A program made the translations under genes and the position numbers. Source: an uncultured Atopobium sp. (GTDB lineage Bacteria > Actinomycetota > Coriobacteriia > Coriobacteriales > Atopobiaceae). From it: a DNA stretch of 44,801 nt. The stretch covers positions 1-44,801 of the forward strand of contig CAMXVQ010000004.1 in the NCBI GenBank assembly GCA_947252455.1. The letters are read 5' to 3'. The notes under the pieces are model-generated. The model had not been told where the DNA came from. It did no database searches and saw nothing but the letters and a program-made list of their open reading frames with translations. Below, one piece after another: positions 14,137 to 23,505 of this stretch (within the stretch, counting starts at the first letter, position 1; the number at the start of each line of letters is the position of its first letter).

Positions 14137-15912
14137 ATGGCGTTTTCTATGCATACGCATACATGCGGTGAACTTCGCGCACACGATGTTGGCAGCACGG
14201 TTACGTTAACTGGTTGGGTATGGCATCGTCGTAATCTTGGCGGCTTAATTTTTATTGATCTTCGAGATCGAAGCGGCTATACACAAATTGCATGTGATCC
14301 TAATTTTAAAGACGGCGTTGCTTTTAATACCGCACAAGATATAAGACCCGAATGGCCTGTTTTGGTTTCGGGAACTGTTCGTCTGCGTCCCGAAGGTCAA
14401 GCAAATACCTCTATGCCAACAGGCGAAGTAGAAGTATTGGTTGATACTATTGAAGTTCTTAATAGGTCACAAACGCCGCCATTTCAGATCGAAGATAAAA
14501 TAGACTTATCCGAGGATATGAGTCTTACCTATCGTTACCTGGACATTCGTCGTCCACGCGTGCTCAATAACCTTAAATTACGCAGCAATTTTGCCTATGC
14601 GTTGCGTCAAGCGTTTCACGAACATGATTTTATCGAAGTTGAAACACCTGCGCTCTTTAAGTCAACTCCAGAAGGTGCGCGCGATTTTTTGGTCCCTTCA
14701 CGTGTTCGCGCTGGTCATTTTTATGCATTGCCACAATCTCCTCAGCTGCTCAAAGAATTGCTGATGGTTGGTGGCGTTGAGCGTTACTATCAAATTGTAA
14801 AATGCTTTAGAGACGAAGACTTTAGAGCCGATAGACAACCCGAGTTTACACAAGTAGATGTAGAGATGAGTTTTGTAACTCAAGAAAACATACTTGATAT
14901 AGCAGAGGCAATTTTGTCTAAGGCGTTCACGCAGGTAGGCGTAGAATTCCCTCAGCATCTTGAGCGCATGCAATACTGGGATGCTATGGATACCTACGGT
15001 TGCGATAAGCCTGATACGCGCTTTGGCATGAAGATGCACAATGTTACCAAACTGGTTGAGCACAGCGCATTTATAGTATTTTCGCAAGCAGCTCAGCATG
15101 ATCAACGTGTTGTAGGTATGTGCGCTAAAACCGCTGGTAACTGGGGTAGATCTCGCATCGATAAGTTGGCAGATGTGGCAAAGAAAAACGGCGCTGCAGG
15201 CCTTGTGTGGATAGCGTTGCACGACGATGGCTCAATTAAAAGCCCTATTGCTAAGTTTTTACAAGAGGATGAAATTCACGCGCTTTGCGCCGAAATGGAC
15301 GCGCAGGCTGGAGATTTGTTGCTCTTTATTGTTGATCAACGCCTTGTAGCCGACCAAGCAATGGGCGCTTTGCGTCTTCATTTAGCTGATGAGCTGTCTA
15401 TTAAGCGATGTGGTCACAGCTTCTTATGGGTGGTAAATTTCCCGCTTTTCCATTGGGATCCCGAGCGTAATGCCTATGCATCTGAGCACCAGCCGTTTAC
15501 GCTTCCTCGTGCAGAAGATATGGATAAGCTTTCAGTTGATCCACTTTCGGTTGGTTCATATACGTATGACTTTGTTATGGACGGATATGAAGCAGGCGGT
15601 GGCGGTATGCGTATTCACGATGCCGAGCTTCAAATGCGCATTCTTAAAATGCTTGGCTTTACCGAAGAGCGCGCTCGCGCGCAGTTTGGCTTCTTGCTGG
15701 ATGCTCTTACTTTTGGCGCGCCTCCCATGGGTGGTTTTGCGTTAGGTCTTGATAGAATTTGTATGCTTTTAGCAGGTGCAGATTCAATTAGAGATGTCAT
15801 CGCATTTCCAAAATCTACGTCCGCGTCCGATCTTATGAGTGCGGCACCTTCAGAAGTATCTGAGCAGCAGTTGCAAGATTTGCACTTACGTGTTGTTCGC
15901 GAGACTGAGTAA
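14137..15912 (+). CDS. aspS: Aspartyl-tRNA synthetase
   Basis: A 591-residue class II synthetase that charges tRNA-Asp with aspartate. The start at 14137 has agaggtgggg just before it; an in-frame TTG at 14107 does not. Domains in order: OB-fold anticodon-binding (VTLTGWVWHRRNLGGLIFIDL), catalytic core with motif 2 (YQIVKCFRDEDFRADRQPEF), the bacterial GAD insertion (about 285-410, containing GLVWIALHDDGSIKSPIAKF), and motif 3 (GFALGLDRICMLLAGADSIR). Length matches bacterial-type AspRS. Whether it also charges tRNA-Asn cannot be decided without knowing if the genome has asnS and gatCAB. Strong terminator follows. Confidence 0.97.
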   Translation: MAFSMHTHTCGELRAHDVGSTVTLTGWVWHRRNLGGLIFIDLRDRSGYTQIACDPNFKDGVAFNTAQDIRPEWPVLVSGTVRLRPEGQANTSMPTGEVEVLVDTIEVLNRSQTPPFQIEDKIDLSEDMSLTYRYLDIRRPRVLNNLKLRSNFAYALRQAFHEHDFIEVETPALFKSTPEGARDFLVPSRVRAGHFYALPQSPQLLKELLMVGGVERYYQIVKCFRDEDFRADRQPEFTQVDVEMSFVTQENILDIAEAILSKAFTQVGVEFPQHLERMQYWDAMDTYGCDKPDTRFGMKMHNVTKLVEHSAFIVFSQAAQHDQRVVGMCAKTAGNWGRSRIDKLADVAKKNGAAGLVWIALHDDGSIKSPIAKFLQEDEIHALCAEMDAQAGDLLLFIVDQRLVADQAMGALRLHLADELSIKRCGHSFLWVVNFPLFHWDPERNAYASEHQPFTLPRAEDMDKLSVDPLSVGSYTYDFVMDGYEAGGGGMRIHDAELQMRILKMLGFTEERARAQFGFLLDALTFGAPPMGGFALGLDRICMLLAGADSIRDVIAFPKSTSASDLMSAAPSEVSEQQLQDLHLRVVRETE

Positions 15913-15942
15913 CACCTACAACATAGTTTATAGCAAACATGG

Positions 15943-15985
15943 ACGTGCTTTATGGGGTTTATACCTCGTAAAGCACGTTTTTTAT
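15943..15985 (+). terminator. aspS terminator
   Basis: acgtgcttta (15943-15952) pairs perfectly with taaagcacgt (15969-15978), followed by a T-run, 30 bases after the aspS stop. Confidence 0.9.
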
Positions 15986-16063
15986 TATCGTTAGAATGTA
16001 AAAATTATCGTTATAAGTGCGCGCATTAAAGGTAATATCGCTCATTTAGCTATATAGTGCGAT

Positions 16064-16100
16064 TATAAAAGCTCTCTTTTTGTATAGAAAAGAGAGCTTA
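16064..16100 (-). terminator. Terminator of the MATE exporter gene
   Basis: aagctctctttt (16069-16080) and aaaagagagctt (16088-16099) form a perfect 12-bp stem. On the minus strand it is followed by TTTTAT, matching the end of the MATE gene at 16181. It is nearly symmetric and might also act on the plus strand. Confidence 0.75.
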
Positions 16101-16125
16101 TTGCACAAGCACGCATTTTTACCAC

Positions 16126-16177
16126 GCACTTTCAGCACGTATGTTCATCAGGCGCTTTCGGCACGTATATTCCCATA
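16126..16177. repeat. 26-bp tandem duplication
   Basis: gcactttcagcacgtatgtt... (16126-16151) is repeated as gcgctttcggcacgtatatt... (16152-16177) with a few differences. It lies just past the MATE stop. The rest of 15986-16180 is uneventful apart from the terminator. Confidence 0.6.
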
Positions 16178-16180
16178 ACG

Positions 16181-17785
16181 TTATGCACGCAATTGCTTGA
16201 GTTTAGTGCTGCCGTGTTGCATCCAATGTCCTTTATAGTAATACAGCGCAAAGAACGCTGCGGTGGCAACCCACGAGACGGGATATCCAACCAGTATTGT
16301 TTCAAGGGTGGGGTGGATTGGCATAAGAATCATAATCCATGCAATACGAAGAATACAGGTACCAATGATAGTTATAATCATTGGGCCCATGCTTTCGCCC
16401 GAACCACGTATGGTTCCCGAAAAAATATCCATAATGGTGTAAAAAATCGAAAATGGCGTATTAAACATAAGAATCATCAGCGTAATTGCAATTACCGTTT
16501 CGTCGCTTACAAATACGCGCGCAAATGGATGCGCAAATGTCATTACAATAACAGTAAAGCTACCGATGATAATCAGTGCAAGCACCATAGCAGTATAGAG
16601 TCCGCGCTGCATGCGTTTGTAATTACGCGCTCCAAAGTTTTGAGCTGCAAATGTGGTAACAGATGATCCAATTGCCTCTGAAAGCATCCAAACAAAGCAC
16701 GTCATACGGCATGAAAGACCCCAAGCGGCAATGGCATGCGGTCCAAACATGTTAACGCTACTTTGTACAATAATATTAGAAAAACCAAACATAGAACCTT
16801 GTATGGCAAGTGGGAAACCACATTTAAGCATTTTAGTGGCAATGGCAGGATTGATAGTAATATCGTGAATCACTAATGCCCAGCACCCATCGGTGTGTGT
16901 TAATTTATATAACGTTAAAGCAGAACCCCAAATAAGCGAGATAAGCGTTGCAAAACCGCAGCCAAGCGTTCCTAGACCAAAGCCTGCTACAAAGAGTATA
17001 TCTAACAGGGCGTTTACAACGCAGGTTGATGCTACGATGATTGACGGAGTTTTTGTGTCGCCAACTGCACGTTGAAGTGCGCTTCCAATGTTATAAATAA
17101 TAGAAAAAATCATGGATGCCATAAATATATGCACAAAGTTTAAGGTATCGCCAATAATTTCTTGAGGTGTATCCATCATTTCGAGTATGGTTTGTGCAAA
17201 TATGGTTCCTATAACCGAAAAAATAATGCCACATACAACGGCAAGACCCATGGCAGTATGCACGCCATCATGGACACGCTTATAATCTTTTGCACCAAAA
17301 TATTGGCTTACGATAACACCACAACCAACTCCTAATCCAAGCGAAAAGCTAATTACGAGGTCACAGAGAGCGCCGCACGATTGAAGCGCGGCAAATGCAT
17401 TAGTCCCTGCAAATTTACCTACAACCCAAGCGTTGCAGAGCAGCTGCAGCTGCTGAAAAAAGGAGCTTAAAAAAACAGGGTAACATAAGGTGATAAGCTG
17501 TTTCCAGATAACGCCTGTGGTTGTATCAAGAGAGCCGTTGTTAGTAAGTTTTTTATCCGATGCATCTTGAGTTGTGCACGGCGTAGACATATTATTTGCA
17601 GCTACCAATGCTTGTTCTGCTTGCGAAGAAGAAGCGTTTTTATCGCGCGTAGCACATAACTGCGTAGATACACCTTTGGTTTGAGAATGAGCGGATAAAG
17701 CATCAGGGTTGCAAACAGATTGCGCGTCATGAAACAGAGCACGTTTGAGCGAAAAAAAATTGAATTTACAGACACGTTTACCCAT
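16181..17785 (-). CDS. MATE-family multidrug/metabolite exporter
   Basis: A polytopic membrane antiporter with about twelve hydrophobic segments in two homologous halves, normal for MATE proteins. Recognisable parts are LITLCYPVFLSSFFQQLQLL with NAWVVGKFAG at the first helices, LGLGVGCGVIVSQYFGAKDY (MATE loop), and the mirrored SSVTTFAAQNFGARNYKRM in the second half. These proteins expel cationic drugs or metabolites in exchange for Na+ or H+. Counted from 17785 it has 534 residues, about 85 more than usual: a hydrophilic Ser/Thr/Ala-rich leader with several Cys. Neither the ATG at 17785 nor an internal ATG at 17590 (residue 66) has a good binding site, so the start is uncertain. Confidence 0.88.
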   Translation of the reverse strand: MGKRVCKFNFFSLKRALFHDAQSVCNPDALSAHSQTKGVSTQLCATRDKNASSSQAEQALVAANNMSTPCTTQDASDKKLTNNGSLDTTTGVIWKQLITLCYPVFLSSFFQQLQLLCNAWVVGKFAGTNAFAALQSCGALCDLVISFSLGLGVGCGVIVSQYFGAKDYKRVHDGVHTAMGLAVVCGIIFSVIGTIFAQTILEMMDTPQEIIGDTLNFVHIFMASMIFSIIYNIGSALQRAVGDTKTPSIIVASTCVVNALLDILFVAGFGLGTLGCGFATLISLIWGSALTLYKLTHTDGCWALVIHDITINPAIATKMLKCGFPLAIQGSMFGFSNIIVQSSVNMFGPHAIAAWGLSCRMTCFVWMLSEAIGSSVTTFAAQNFGARNYKRMQRGLYTAMVLALIIIGSFTVIVMTFAHPFARVFVSDETVIAITLMILMFNTPFSIFYTIMDIFSGTIRGSGESMGPMIITIIGTCILRIAWIMILMPIHPTLETILVGYPVSWVATAAFFALYYYKGHWMQHGSTKLKQLRA

Positions 17786-17953
17786 CCGATTTTGTAACCG
17801 CTTTCCTTTATTAGTTTTGTTATTTTAGGCATTAAACATTCAGTATATAACCGAAATATATTTGAATATATCAAAAGGTTGAGAATTACGTCTAAACCAC
17901 ATTATCATGATGGTAGGTGTATACAAAACGTATAGTTTGTTGTATGAGCGCTA

Positions 17954-18008
17954 GAAAAAGCCCTCTATGTACATGCGTTTAGTTACCAGCATCAAATACA
18001 TAGAGAGC
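17954..18008 (-). terminator. glnN terminator
   Basis: Arms 17997-18008 and 17960-17971 (gccctctatgta, one G-T pair) form a 12-bp stem with a long loop. On the minus strand it is followed by TTTTT (aaaaa at 17955-17959), 23 bases after the glnN stop. Confidence 0.75.
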
Positions 18009-18030
18009 TCATTTGTTATAAATTGCTATT

Positions 18031-20121
18031 TTATACGTAGAATAACATGGAGTTATAGCTTGGAACAGGCCATATGCTGCTATCGCAGATGCATTCCATG
18101 CTGTCAACGGCAGTTCTGAGCGTCTTCATGCGCGGAATGATTTCGTCACGGTATGCGTCATCGTGTGCCTTGGGGTCTGTAATGGCATGAGCACGTTTAT
18201 TTGACGCTTCGAGATCTTTACATGCTGCGTCAATGCTGGCGATACCATCGGTAAGAACTTGTACCGTTTGTTTAGTTGCATCGTCGGTAATGCCGATGTG
18301 ATCTTTTGTTTCAACTCCTTGTGCAAGCTTGCCAGAATATGAATACAGCGCAGGCAGATACATGGTTTTAACCATATAAACCATGGTGTTTACCTCGATA
18401 TTCATAAGTTTTGCGTACTGCTCTGCTTGTGCAACATAGCGAGCGCGCTGCTCTTTTGCTGTTAAAACATTAAATTTCTCAAAGAATTCCAAATTCTTGG
18501 GTTCTATCATACACGGCAGAGCATCTGGCGTTGTTTTATTATTAGGAAGACCGCGACGTTTGGCTTCTTGTTCCCAGTCGCTCGAATAACCGTTACCTTC
18601 AAAGAGAATTCTTTCGTGTGCCTTAAGTGTTTTTGTAACCCAGGCCATAGCCGACTCAACAAATTTGTCAGAGCTTACATGCTCAAGGTCGTCAGCAAAT
18701 TTTGCGCATTGCTCGGCAACAGCCGTATTAAGAACTACATTTGAGTCAGAAAGGTTTTGTTGCGAGCCACACATACGGAATTCAAATTTATTACCCGTAA
18801 AGGCAAAGGGGCTGGTACGGTTACGGTCTGTGTTATCGCGAAGCAAGTTAGGAAGAGCCGGAACTCCCAAGTCTACTTCCTCACCGCCATGAGCGCTTAC
18901 GTGTTTGCCACGGATAAGTGCTTGAACAATGGGGGAGAGCTCATCTCCTAAAAAGACCGATACAATTGCAGGTGGAGCTTCGTGTCCACCTAAACGATGA
19001 TCGTTGCCACAAGAAGCAACGGATGCGCGCAAAAGATCGGCATGTTCGTCTACTGCTGCAATTAAGCAGGTAAGAAATACCAAAAATTGAAGATTTTCAT
19101 CGGGTTCATCGCCGGGCTCAAGGAGGTTTTCGCCATCCGCGGCAAGTGACCAGTTGTCATGTTTACCAGAGCCATTCACATAATCAAATGGTTTTTCGTG
19201 CTCAAGGCAGGCAAGACCATGATGAGTTGCCATGAGCTTAAGTTTTTCCATAGTGAGCAGGTTGTTATCAATTGCTAACGAGCCTTGCTCATAAATAGGC
19301 GCCATTTCATGCTGACATGGTGCAACCTCGTTATGTTTGGTGCGCATAGGAATACCAAGTTTCCAAAGCTCATCATCAACTTGCTTCATAAACGCATTAA
19401 CGCTGGGACGAATTGCACCAAAGTAGTGTTCTTCCAACTCTTGGCCTTTAGCTGGCTCGCAGCCAAAGAGCGTTCTGCCAGTAAGGATTAAATCGGGACG
19501 AGCTTTGTAATCTTGTTCGCTCACCAGGAAATATTCTTGTTCAGGGCCGCAATTGGTGACAACGCGTTTTGGAGTTCTTCCAAAAAGCTTAAGAACGCGT
19601 TTTGCCTGTTGTTCTACCACAACTTCTGAACGAAGCAAAGGTGTTTTCTTATCCAATGCTTCACCTGTATACGAGATGAAAGCAGTTGGTATGCAAAGTA
19701 CCTCATCTTTAATAAAAACAGGGCTCATTGGATCCCATACGGTATATCCGCGCGCTTCAAAGGTTGCGCGCAGTCCGCCTGACGGAAAAGACGATCCGTC
19801 GGTTTCGCCTTGAACCAGTTCTTTACCCGAAAATGCCATCAAAATAGTTGTGTCGCCTTTAGGCGTTAAAAAGCTGTCGTGCTTTTCAGAAGTTATACCA
19901 TTAAGTGGTTGAAACCAGTGTGTAAAGTGTGTTGCACCCTTTTCAAGAGCCCACTCTTTCATAGCGTGAGCAATATCATTTGCAATATCAAGGTCAATGG
20001 GTTTGCCTTCATCAATTACGCGACGAAGCGCTTTATAGGTTGGCTTGGGGAGCCTATCCTGCATGTCTGCATCGGTAAATACTAAGCTTCCGTATTCTTG
20101 CGACACTTTATCTTTTGCCAT
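18031..20121 (-). CDS. glnN: Glutamine synthetase type III
   Basis: A 696-residue enzyme, the length of GSIII rather than the about 450 residues of GSI. It makes glutamine from glutamate, ammonia and ATP. Type III markers: N-terminal PTYKALRRVIDEGKPIDLDIANDIAHAMKEWALEKGATHFTHWFQPLNG; substrate motifs VTNCGPEQEYFLV and MRTKHNEVAPCQHEMAPIYE; KHDNWSLA with the ATP-site surroundings; GNDHRLGGHEAPPAI; and NRTSPFAFTGNKFEFRMCGSQQNLSD, which carries the conserved Arg. The C-terminal helical extension (about 560-696) is also typical. Binding site aaaggtg precedes the ATG. Two palindromes lie upstream and may be control sites. No GlnR or PII gene is in the window. Confidence 0.95.
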   Translation of the reverse strand: MAKDKVSQEYGSLVFTDADMQDRLPKPTYKALRRVIDEGKPIDLDIANDIAHAMKEWALEKGATHFTHWFQPLNGITSEKHDSFLTPKGDTTILMAFSGKELVQGETDGSSFPSGGLRATFEARGYTVWDPMSPVFIKDEVLCIPTAFISYTGEALDKKTPLLRSEVVVEQQAKRVLKLFGRTPKRVVTNCGPEQEYFLVSEQDYKARPDLILTGRTLFGCEPAKGQELEEHYFGAIRPSVNAFMKQVDDELWKLGIPMRTKHNEVAPCQHEMAPIYEQGSLAIDNNLLTMEKLKLMATHHGLACLEHEKPFDYVNGSGKHDNWSLAADGENLLEPGDEPDENLQFLVFLTCLIAAVDEHADLLRASVASCGNDHRLGGHEAPPAIVSVFLGDELSPIVQALIRGKHVSAHGGEEVDLGVPALPNLLRDNTDRNRTSPFAFTGNKFEFRMCGSQQNLSDSNVVLNTAVAEQCAKFADDLEHVSSDKFVESAMAWVTKTLKAHERILFEGNGYSSDWEQEAKRRGLPNNKTTPDALPCMIEPKNLEFFEKFNVLTAKEQRARYVAQAEQYAKLMNIEVNTMVYMVKTMYLPALYSYSGKLAQGVETKDHIGITDDATKQTVQVLTDGIASIDAACKDLEASNKRAHAITDPKAHDDAYRDEIIPRMKTLRTAVDSMECICDSSIWPVPSYNSMLFYV

Positions 20122-20185
20122 CGTTCACCTTTCTAAACTTTGTGTTTTTCTAGGTATACCATGCGTTAGCCTCTATGTTTTACCT

Positions 20186-20221
20186 GTGTATACGTTGATA
20201 TACACAAGGTGTTGGCAACAC
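20186..20221. promoter_or_regulatory. Two adjacent palindromes between glnN and polA
   Basis: gtgtata-cgttga-tatacac (20186-20205, perfect 7-base arms) and gtgttg-g-caacac (20209-20221, perfect 6-base arms) lie 65-100 bases upstream of glnN. They could bind a dimeric nitrogen or other regulator. The remaining bases to 20382 show only the polA binding site (aaggag). Confidence 0.4.
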
Positions 20222-20382
20222 AACTATTGTGAAACATGTTTTTGGTTGTATTGCATGAGAATTTTATTTTACACATTCATGAAAGCGAGCTGTCCTTTCG
20301 TTTTATTATGTTTATAGAAATGAAATATAACCTGCACGCTTGAGTCACGTACAATAGATACATACAGTTATAAGGAGTATCT

Positions 20383-23300
20383 ATGAGTAACGTATTTCAT
20401 GCTAATTCAAATGCTAATTCTTCTGATGCACGTGGTGTTTCTTCTGAAAATAATGGCACCCAACCTGCCGAAAATACGGTTATGCAAGATCTTTCTCAGG
20501 CGTTTGACGATCACAATAAAACGTCATGCGCGCCCACGTCTGCGCCGACATGTGCGCCGACATGTGCGCCGCAAACTAGAGAAAGTTTACCCTTGCATTA
20601 TGCAAAAACGATTGCTGTTATAGACGGCAATTCCCTTATGCATCGTGCTTTTCATGCAATTATGCAGCCTATGAGTGCTCCCGATGGACGATCAACTAAT
20701 GCCTTACTTGGTTTTTTTAATATGTTTATTAAGCTTGTGCGCTCCTTTTCGCCCGATGGCATTATCTGTGCGTTCGATAAGGGAAAACCTCAGGTTCGTA
20801 TTGACATGTTGCCTCAATATAAAGCACAGCGTCCACCAATGGATCCGTCTTTGCACGAGCAATTTCCTATGGTAAAAGATTTACTGCGTGCGCTCCAAAT
20901 ACCTGTAGTTGAACTTCAGGGTTGGGAGGGTGACGATATTTTAGGGACGCTTGCCTATCAAGGTGAACTTCAGGGTTACTCGATGCTTTTGTTTACCGGT
21001 GATCGTGATATATATCAGCTTGCAACAGAGCATGTAAGTGTGGTGTCTACTAAAAAAGGTGTATCTGATGTTCGTATTATGACGCCAGAGGATGTAGATG
21101 ATCTCTATCACGGCATAACGCCAAATTTGGTTCCAGATTTTTACGGCCTTAAAGGCGATACATCAGATAATATACCTGGAGTTCCTGGCATTGGTCCTAA
21201 GCGCGCAGCCGCGTTGATTGTCGAATACGGCTCGCTTGAAGGTGTTATTGCTCACGCCGATCAAGTTAGCGGTAAAATGGGCGAAAATCTTCGTAACCAT
21301 ATTGATGATGCGCGTCTTTCCAAGCGTGTTGCTACCATTCGCCGCGATGCCCCTATAACAGTTGATTTGTCCGCTGCCGCGTTTCCGACCTTTGATCCAG
21401 CAGAAGTTGCACGTGCCTTTTGTGCGCTTGGATTTACCAATCTTGTTCCCAAACTTTTGCGGTTTTTACCATCGTTAAACAGCGCGGATATAAAAGGTAT
21501 TATTCGTGACGCAGCAACGGTTGCTAAACGCAATTCTGCAGTTTTGCCTGCGAACGCGCAGAATACGCCTGTGTCCGCAGATTTGCTCACGTCATCTGTG
21601 CAGGCGCCTGCATCGCAAGCTTCGACCTTAGATAGGCGAGCAGGTTGCTCGCAAACAGTACCCGCTTCAGAAGAGGAACAAACGCAATCTGAAGTTAATA
21701 CGTCTGCGCCCGATTATTCCTCTCTTTTTCCTGCATGTGTGCAAGCGCAAGCGCATGCATTTATCAAGCGTGTTGTTGCGTGCGGTACATGGGTTGCCTG
21801 CGCTTATGAGCCTGCTTCTATGAAGAGCGCTCAGGCGAACGTCCAACCTAGTTTTGAAATGCTTTTAGATACACACACCTTATGGGTTACTGATGGGACT
21901 ACGCTTGCTCAGTTTAGCGGCGCAGATGTATCAAGCGTTTTGCAAATACTTGTGAAGTCAGGGCACGTTGTAGCTCTTAACTGTAAAGCGCTTCTTCATG
22001 TTCTTTATCCGCCCGTGAGTAGCGAGCCTGCTTCTTTGGAACTTTCAGATATTTCAACTGCCGCGCTGTTTGATGTGGGCTTGGCTGCATACTTGCTAAA
22101 TTCCGATGCTAACGATTATTCCTGGCAAACTCTCTGCAGTACGTATCTTCCAACATTTGTGTATCCCGATACCACAGACGATACAGATGAACCTAATGTA
22201 TATGCGCTTGAAGCAATTGCAGTGCGTGCCTTGTATCCTGTATTACGCGAGCTTCTTCATAAAGATAACTCTGACGATTTATTCTACGAACTTGAATTGC
22301 CACTCATTCCAGTTTTACTTCATATGGAGCGTAACGGTATTTATTGTGATAAGCACCTGCTTGCCGAGCAATCCCGTGCGCTTTCGCATGAACTTAATGC
22401 AATGTCTTTGAAGCTTCGCCAGTTAGCGCAGCAAGACTTTAACATTGATTCTCCCATGCAGCTTAGTCATGTATTGTTTGATGTCTGGGGTCTTCCTACT
22501 AAAGGCCTTAAAAAAACCAGACGTGGATATTATTCAACCAATGCTCAAACGCTTGCAAGCTTAAGCATGACCGATGAGCGTGTTCAACTTATCCTTGATT
22601 ATCGCGAGCGCATGAAGATTAAGAACACCTATTTAGATGCTTTGGTACATGATATTCGAAGTGACGGGCGTATCCATTCAACGTTTAATCAAACAATTGC
22701 TGCAACTGGTAGGCTATCAAGTTCTGATCCTAATCTGCAAAACATTCCAACACGCTCTTCATTGGGTCATCGCGTGCGCAAGGCGTTTGTCCTTCCTGAA
22801 AATCATCTGTTTTTAGCATGCGATTATTCGCAAATTGAATTGCGTTTGTTAGCGCACTTATCCAAGGATGAGCACTTAATCCATGCATTTCAAACGGGCG
22901 CAGATTTCCATGTGGCAACAGCTGCGCGTATTTTTCATGTGTCACCTGATGAAGTAACGCCGGCGTTGCGTAGCCGTGCTAAGGCAGTAAATTTTGGTAT
23001 TGTGTATGGTCAACAGGCATTTGGTTTGGCAACATCGCTTAAGATTTCGCGTAAAGAAGCGCAAGAAATGATTGATAGGTATTTTGAGGCATATCCAGGT
23101 GTAAGAAAGTTTTTGGATGAAAGTGTTCAGTTTGCGCGTGAGCATTCATATGTTCCAACGATGTACGGTAGAAAACGCCATATAGCTCAAATTGATTCAC
23201 GTAATTTCCAGCTGCGTTCGTTTGCCGAGCGTACCGCAATGAATCATCCGATGCAGGGAAGTGCTGCAGATATTATTAAACTTGCTATGATAGAAGTTGA

Positions 23301-23496
23301 AAAACAGTTTGCACAGCTTGGCCTTGCATCAAAATTGATTTTGCAGATCCACGACGAACTCGATTTTGAGGTTGTGCCCGAAGAGCTCGAACGTGTTAGC
23401 AGTGTTGTTAAGCGTGCAATGGAAGGCGTTGTTACCTTACGTGTTCCACTTATTGCAGAGATTTCGTATGCCGATAACTGGGCAGATGCAAAATAG
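20383..23496 (+). CDS. polA: DNA polymerase I with inactive proofreading domain and long N-terminal extension
   Basis: A 1037-residue repair and Okazaki-fragment polymerase, about 110 longer than E. coli PolI. Residues 1-75 are a Ser/Asn/Thr-rich extension with the repeat APTSAPTCAPTCAP (50-63), encoded by tandem 12-base units. The 5' nuclease domain follows (AVIDGNSLMHRAFHAI; GWEGDDILGTLA; FTGDRDIYQL; KGDTSDNIPGVPGIGPKRA). A variable linker (about 385-445) leads to a degraded 3'-5' exonuclease domain in which the DTE/DxD-type metal ligands are not seen, e.g. WVACAYEPA where motif I belongs. The polymerase domain is intact: DYSQIELRLLAHL, RSRAKAVNFGIVYGQQAFG and HDE (990-992). Binding site aaggag. 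Confidence 0.96.
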   Translation: MSNVFHANSNANSSDARGVSSENNGTQPAENTVMQDLSQAFDDHNKTSCAPTSAPTCAPTCAPQTRESLPLHYAKTIAVIDGNSLMHRAFHAIMQPMSAPDGRSTNALLGFFNMFIKLVRSFSPDGIICAFDKGKPQVRIDMLPQYKAQRPPMDPSLHEQFPMVKDLLRALQIPVVELQGWEGDDILGTLAYQGELQGYSMLLFTGDRDIYQLATEHVSVVSTKKGVSDVRIMTPEDVDDLYHGITPNLVPDFYGLKGDTSDNIPGVPGIGPKRAAALIVEYGSLEGVIAHADQVSGKMGENLRNHIDDARLSKRVATIRRDAPITVDLSAAAFPTFDPAEVARAFCALGFTNLVPKLLRFLPSLNSADIKGIIRDAATVAKRNSAVLPANAQNTPVSADLLTSSVQAPASQASTLDRRAGCSQTVPASEEEQTQSEVNTSAPDYSSLFPACVQAQAHAFIKRVVACGTWVACAYEPASMKSAQANVQPSFEMLLDTHTLWVTDGTTLAQFSGADVSSVLQILVKSGHVVALNCKALLHVLYPPVSSEPASLELSDISTAALFDVGLAAYLLNSDANDYSWQTLCSTYLPTFVYPDTTDDTDEPNVYALEAIAVRALYPVLRELLHKDNSDDLFYELELPLIPVLLHMERNGIYCDKHLLAEQSRALSHELNAMSLKLRQLAQQDFNIDSPMQLSHVLFDVWGLPTKGLKKTRRGYYSTNAQTLASLSMTDERVQLILDYRERMKIKNTYLDALVHDIRSDGRIHSTFNQTIAATGRLSSSDPNLQNIPTRSSLGHRVRKAFVLPENHLFLACDYSQIELRLLAHLSKDEHLIHAFQTGADFHVATAARIFHVSPDEVTPALRSRAKAVNFGIVYGQQAFGLATSLKISRKEAQEMIDRYFEAYPGVRKFLDESVQFAREHSYVPTMYGRKRHIAQIDSRNFQLRSFAERTAMNHPMQGSAADIIKLAMIEVEKQFAQLGLASKLILQIHDELDFEVVPEELERVSSVVKRAMEGVVTLRVPLIAEISYADNWADAK

Positions 23497-23505
23497 GGGA
23501 GATTC

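Noticed and set aside
17602..17874. Minus-strand 90-codon frame overlapping the start of the MATE gene
   Set aside because: It is an alternative frame of the extended MATE leader with no conserved features. It could only matter if the MATE start is misplaced.
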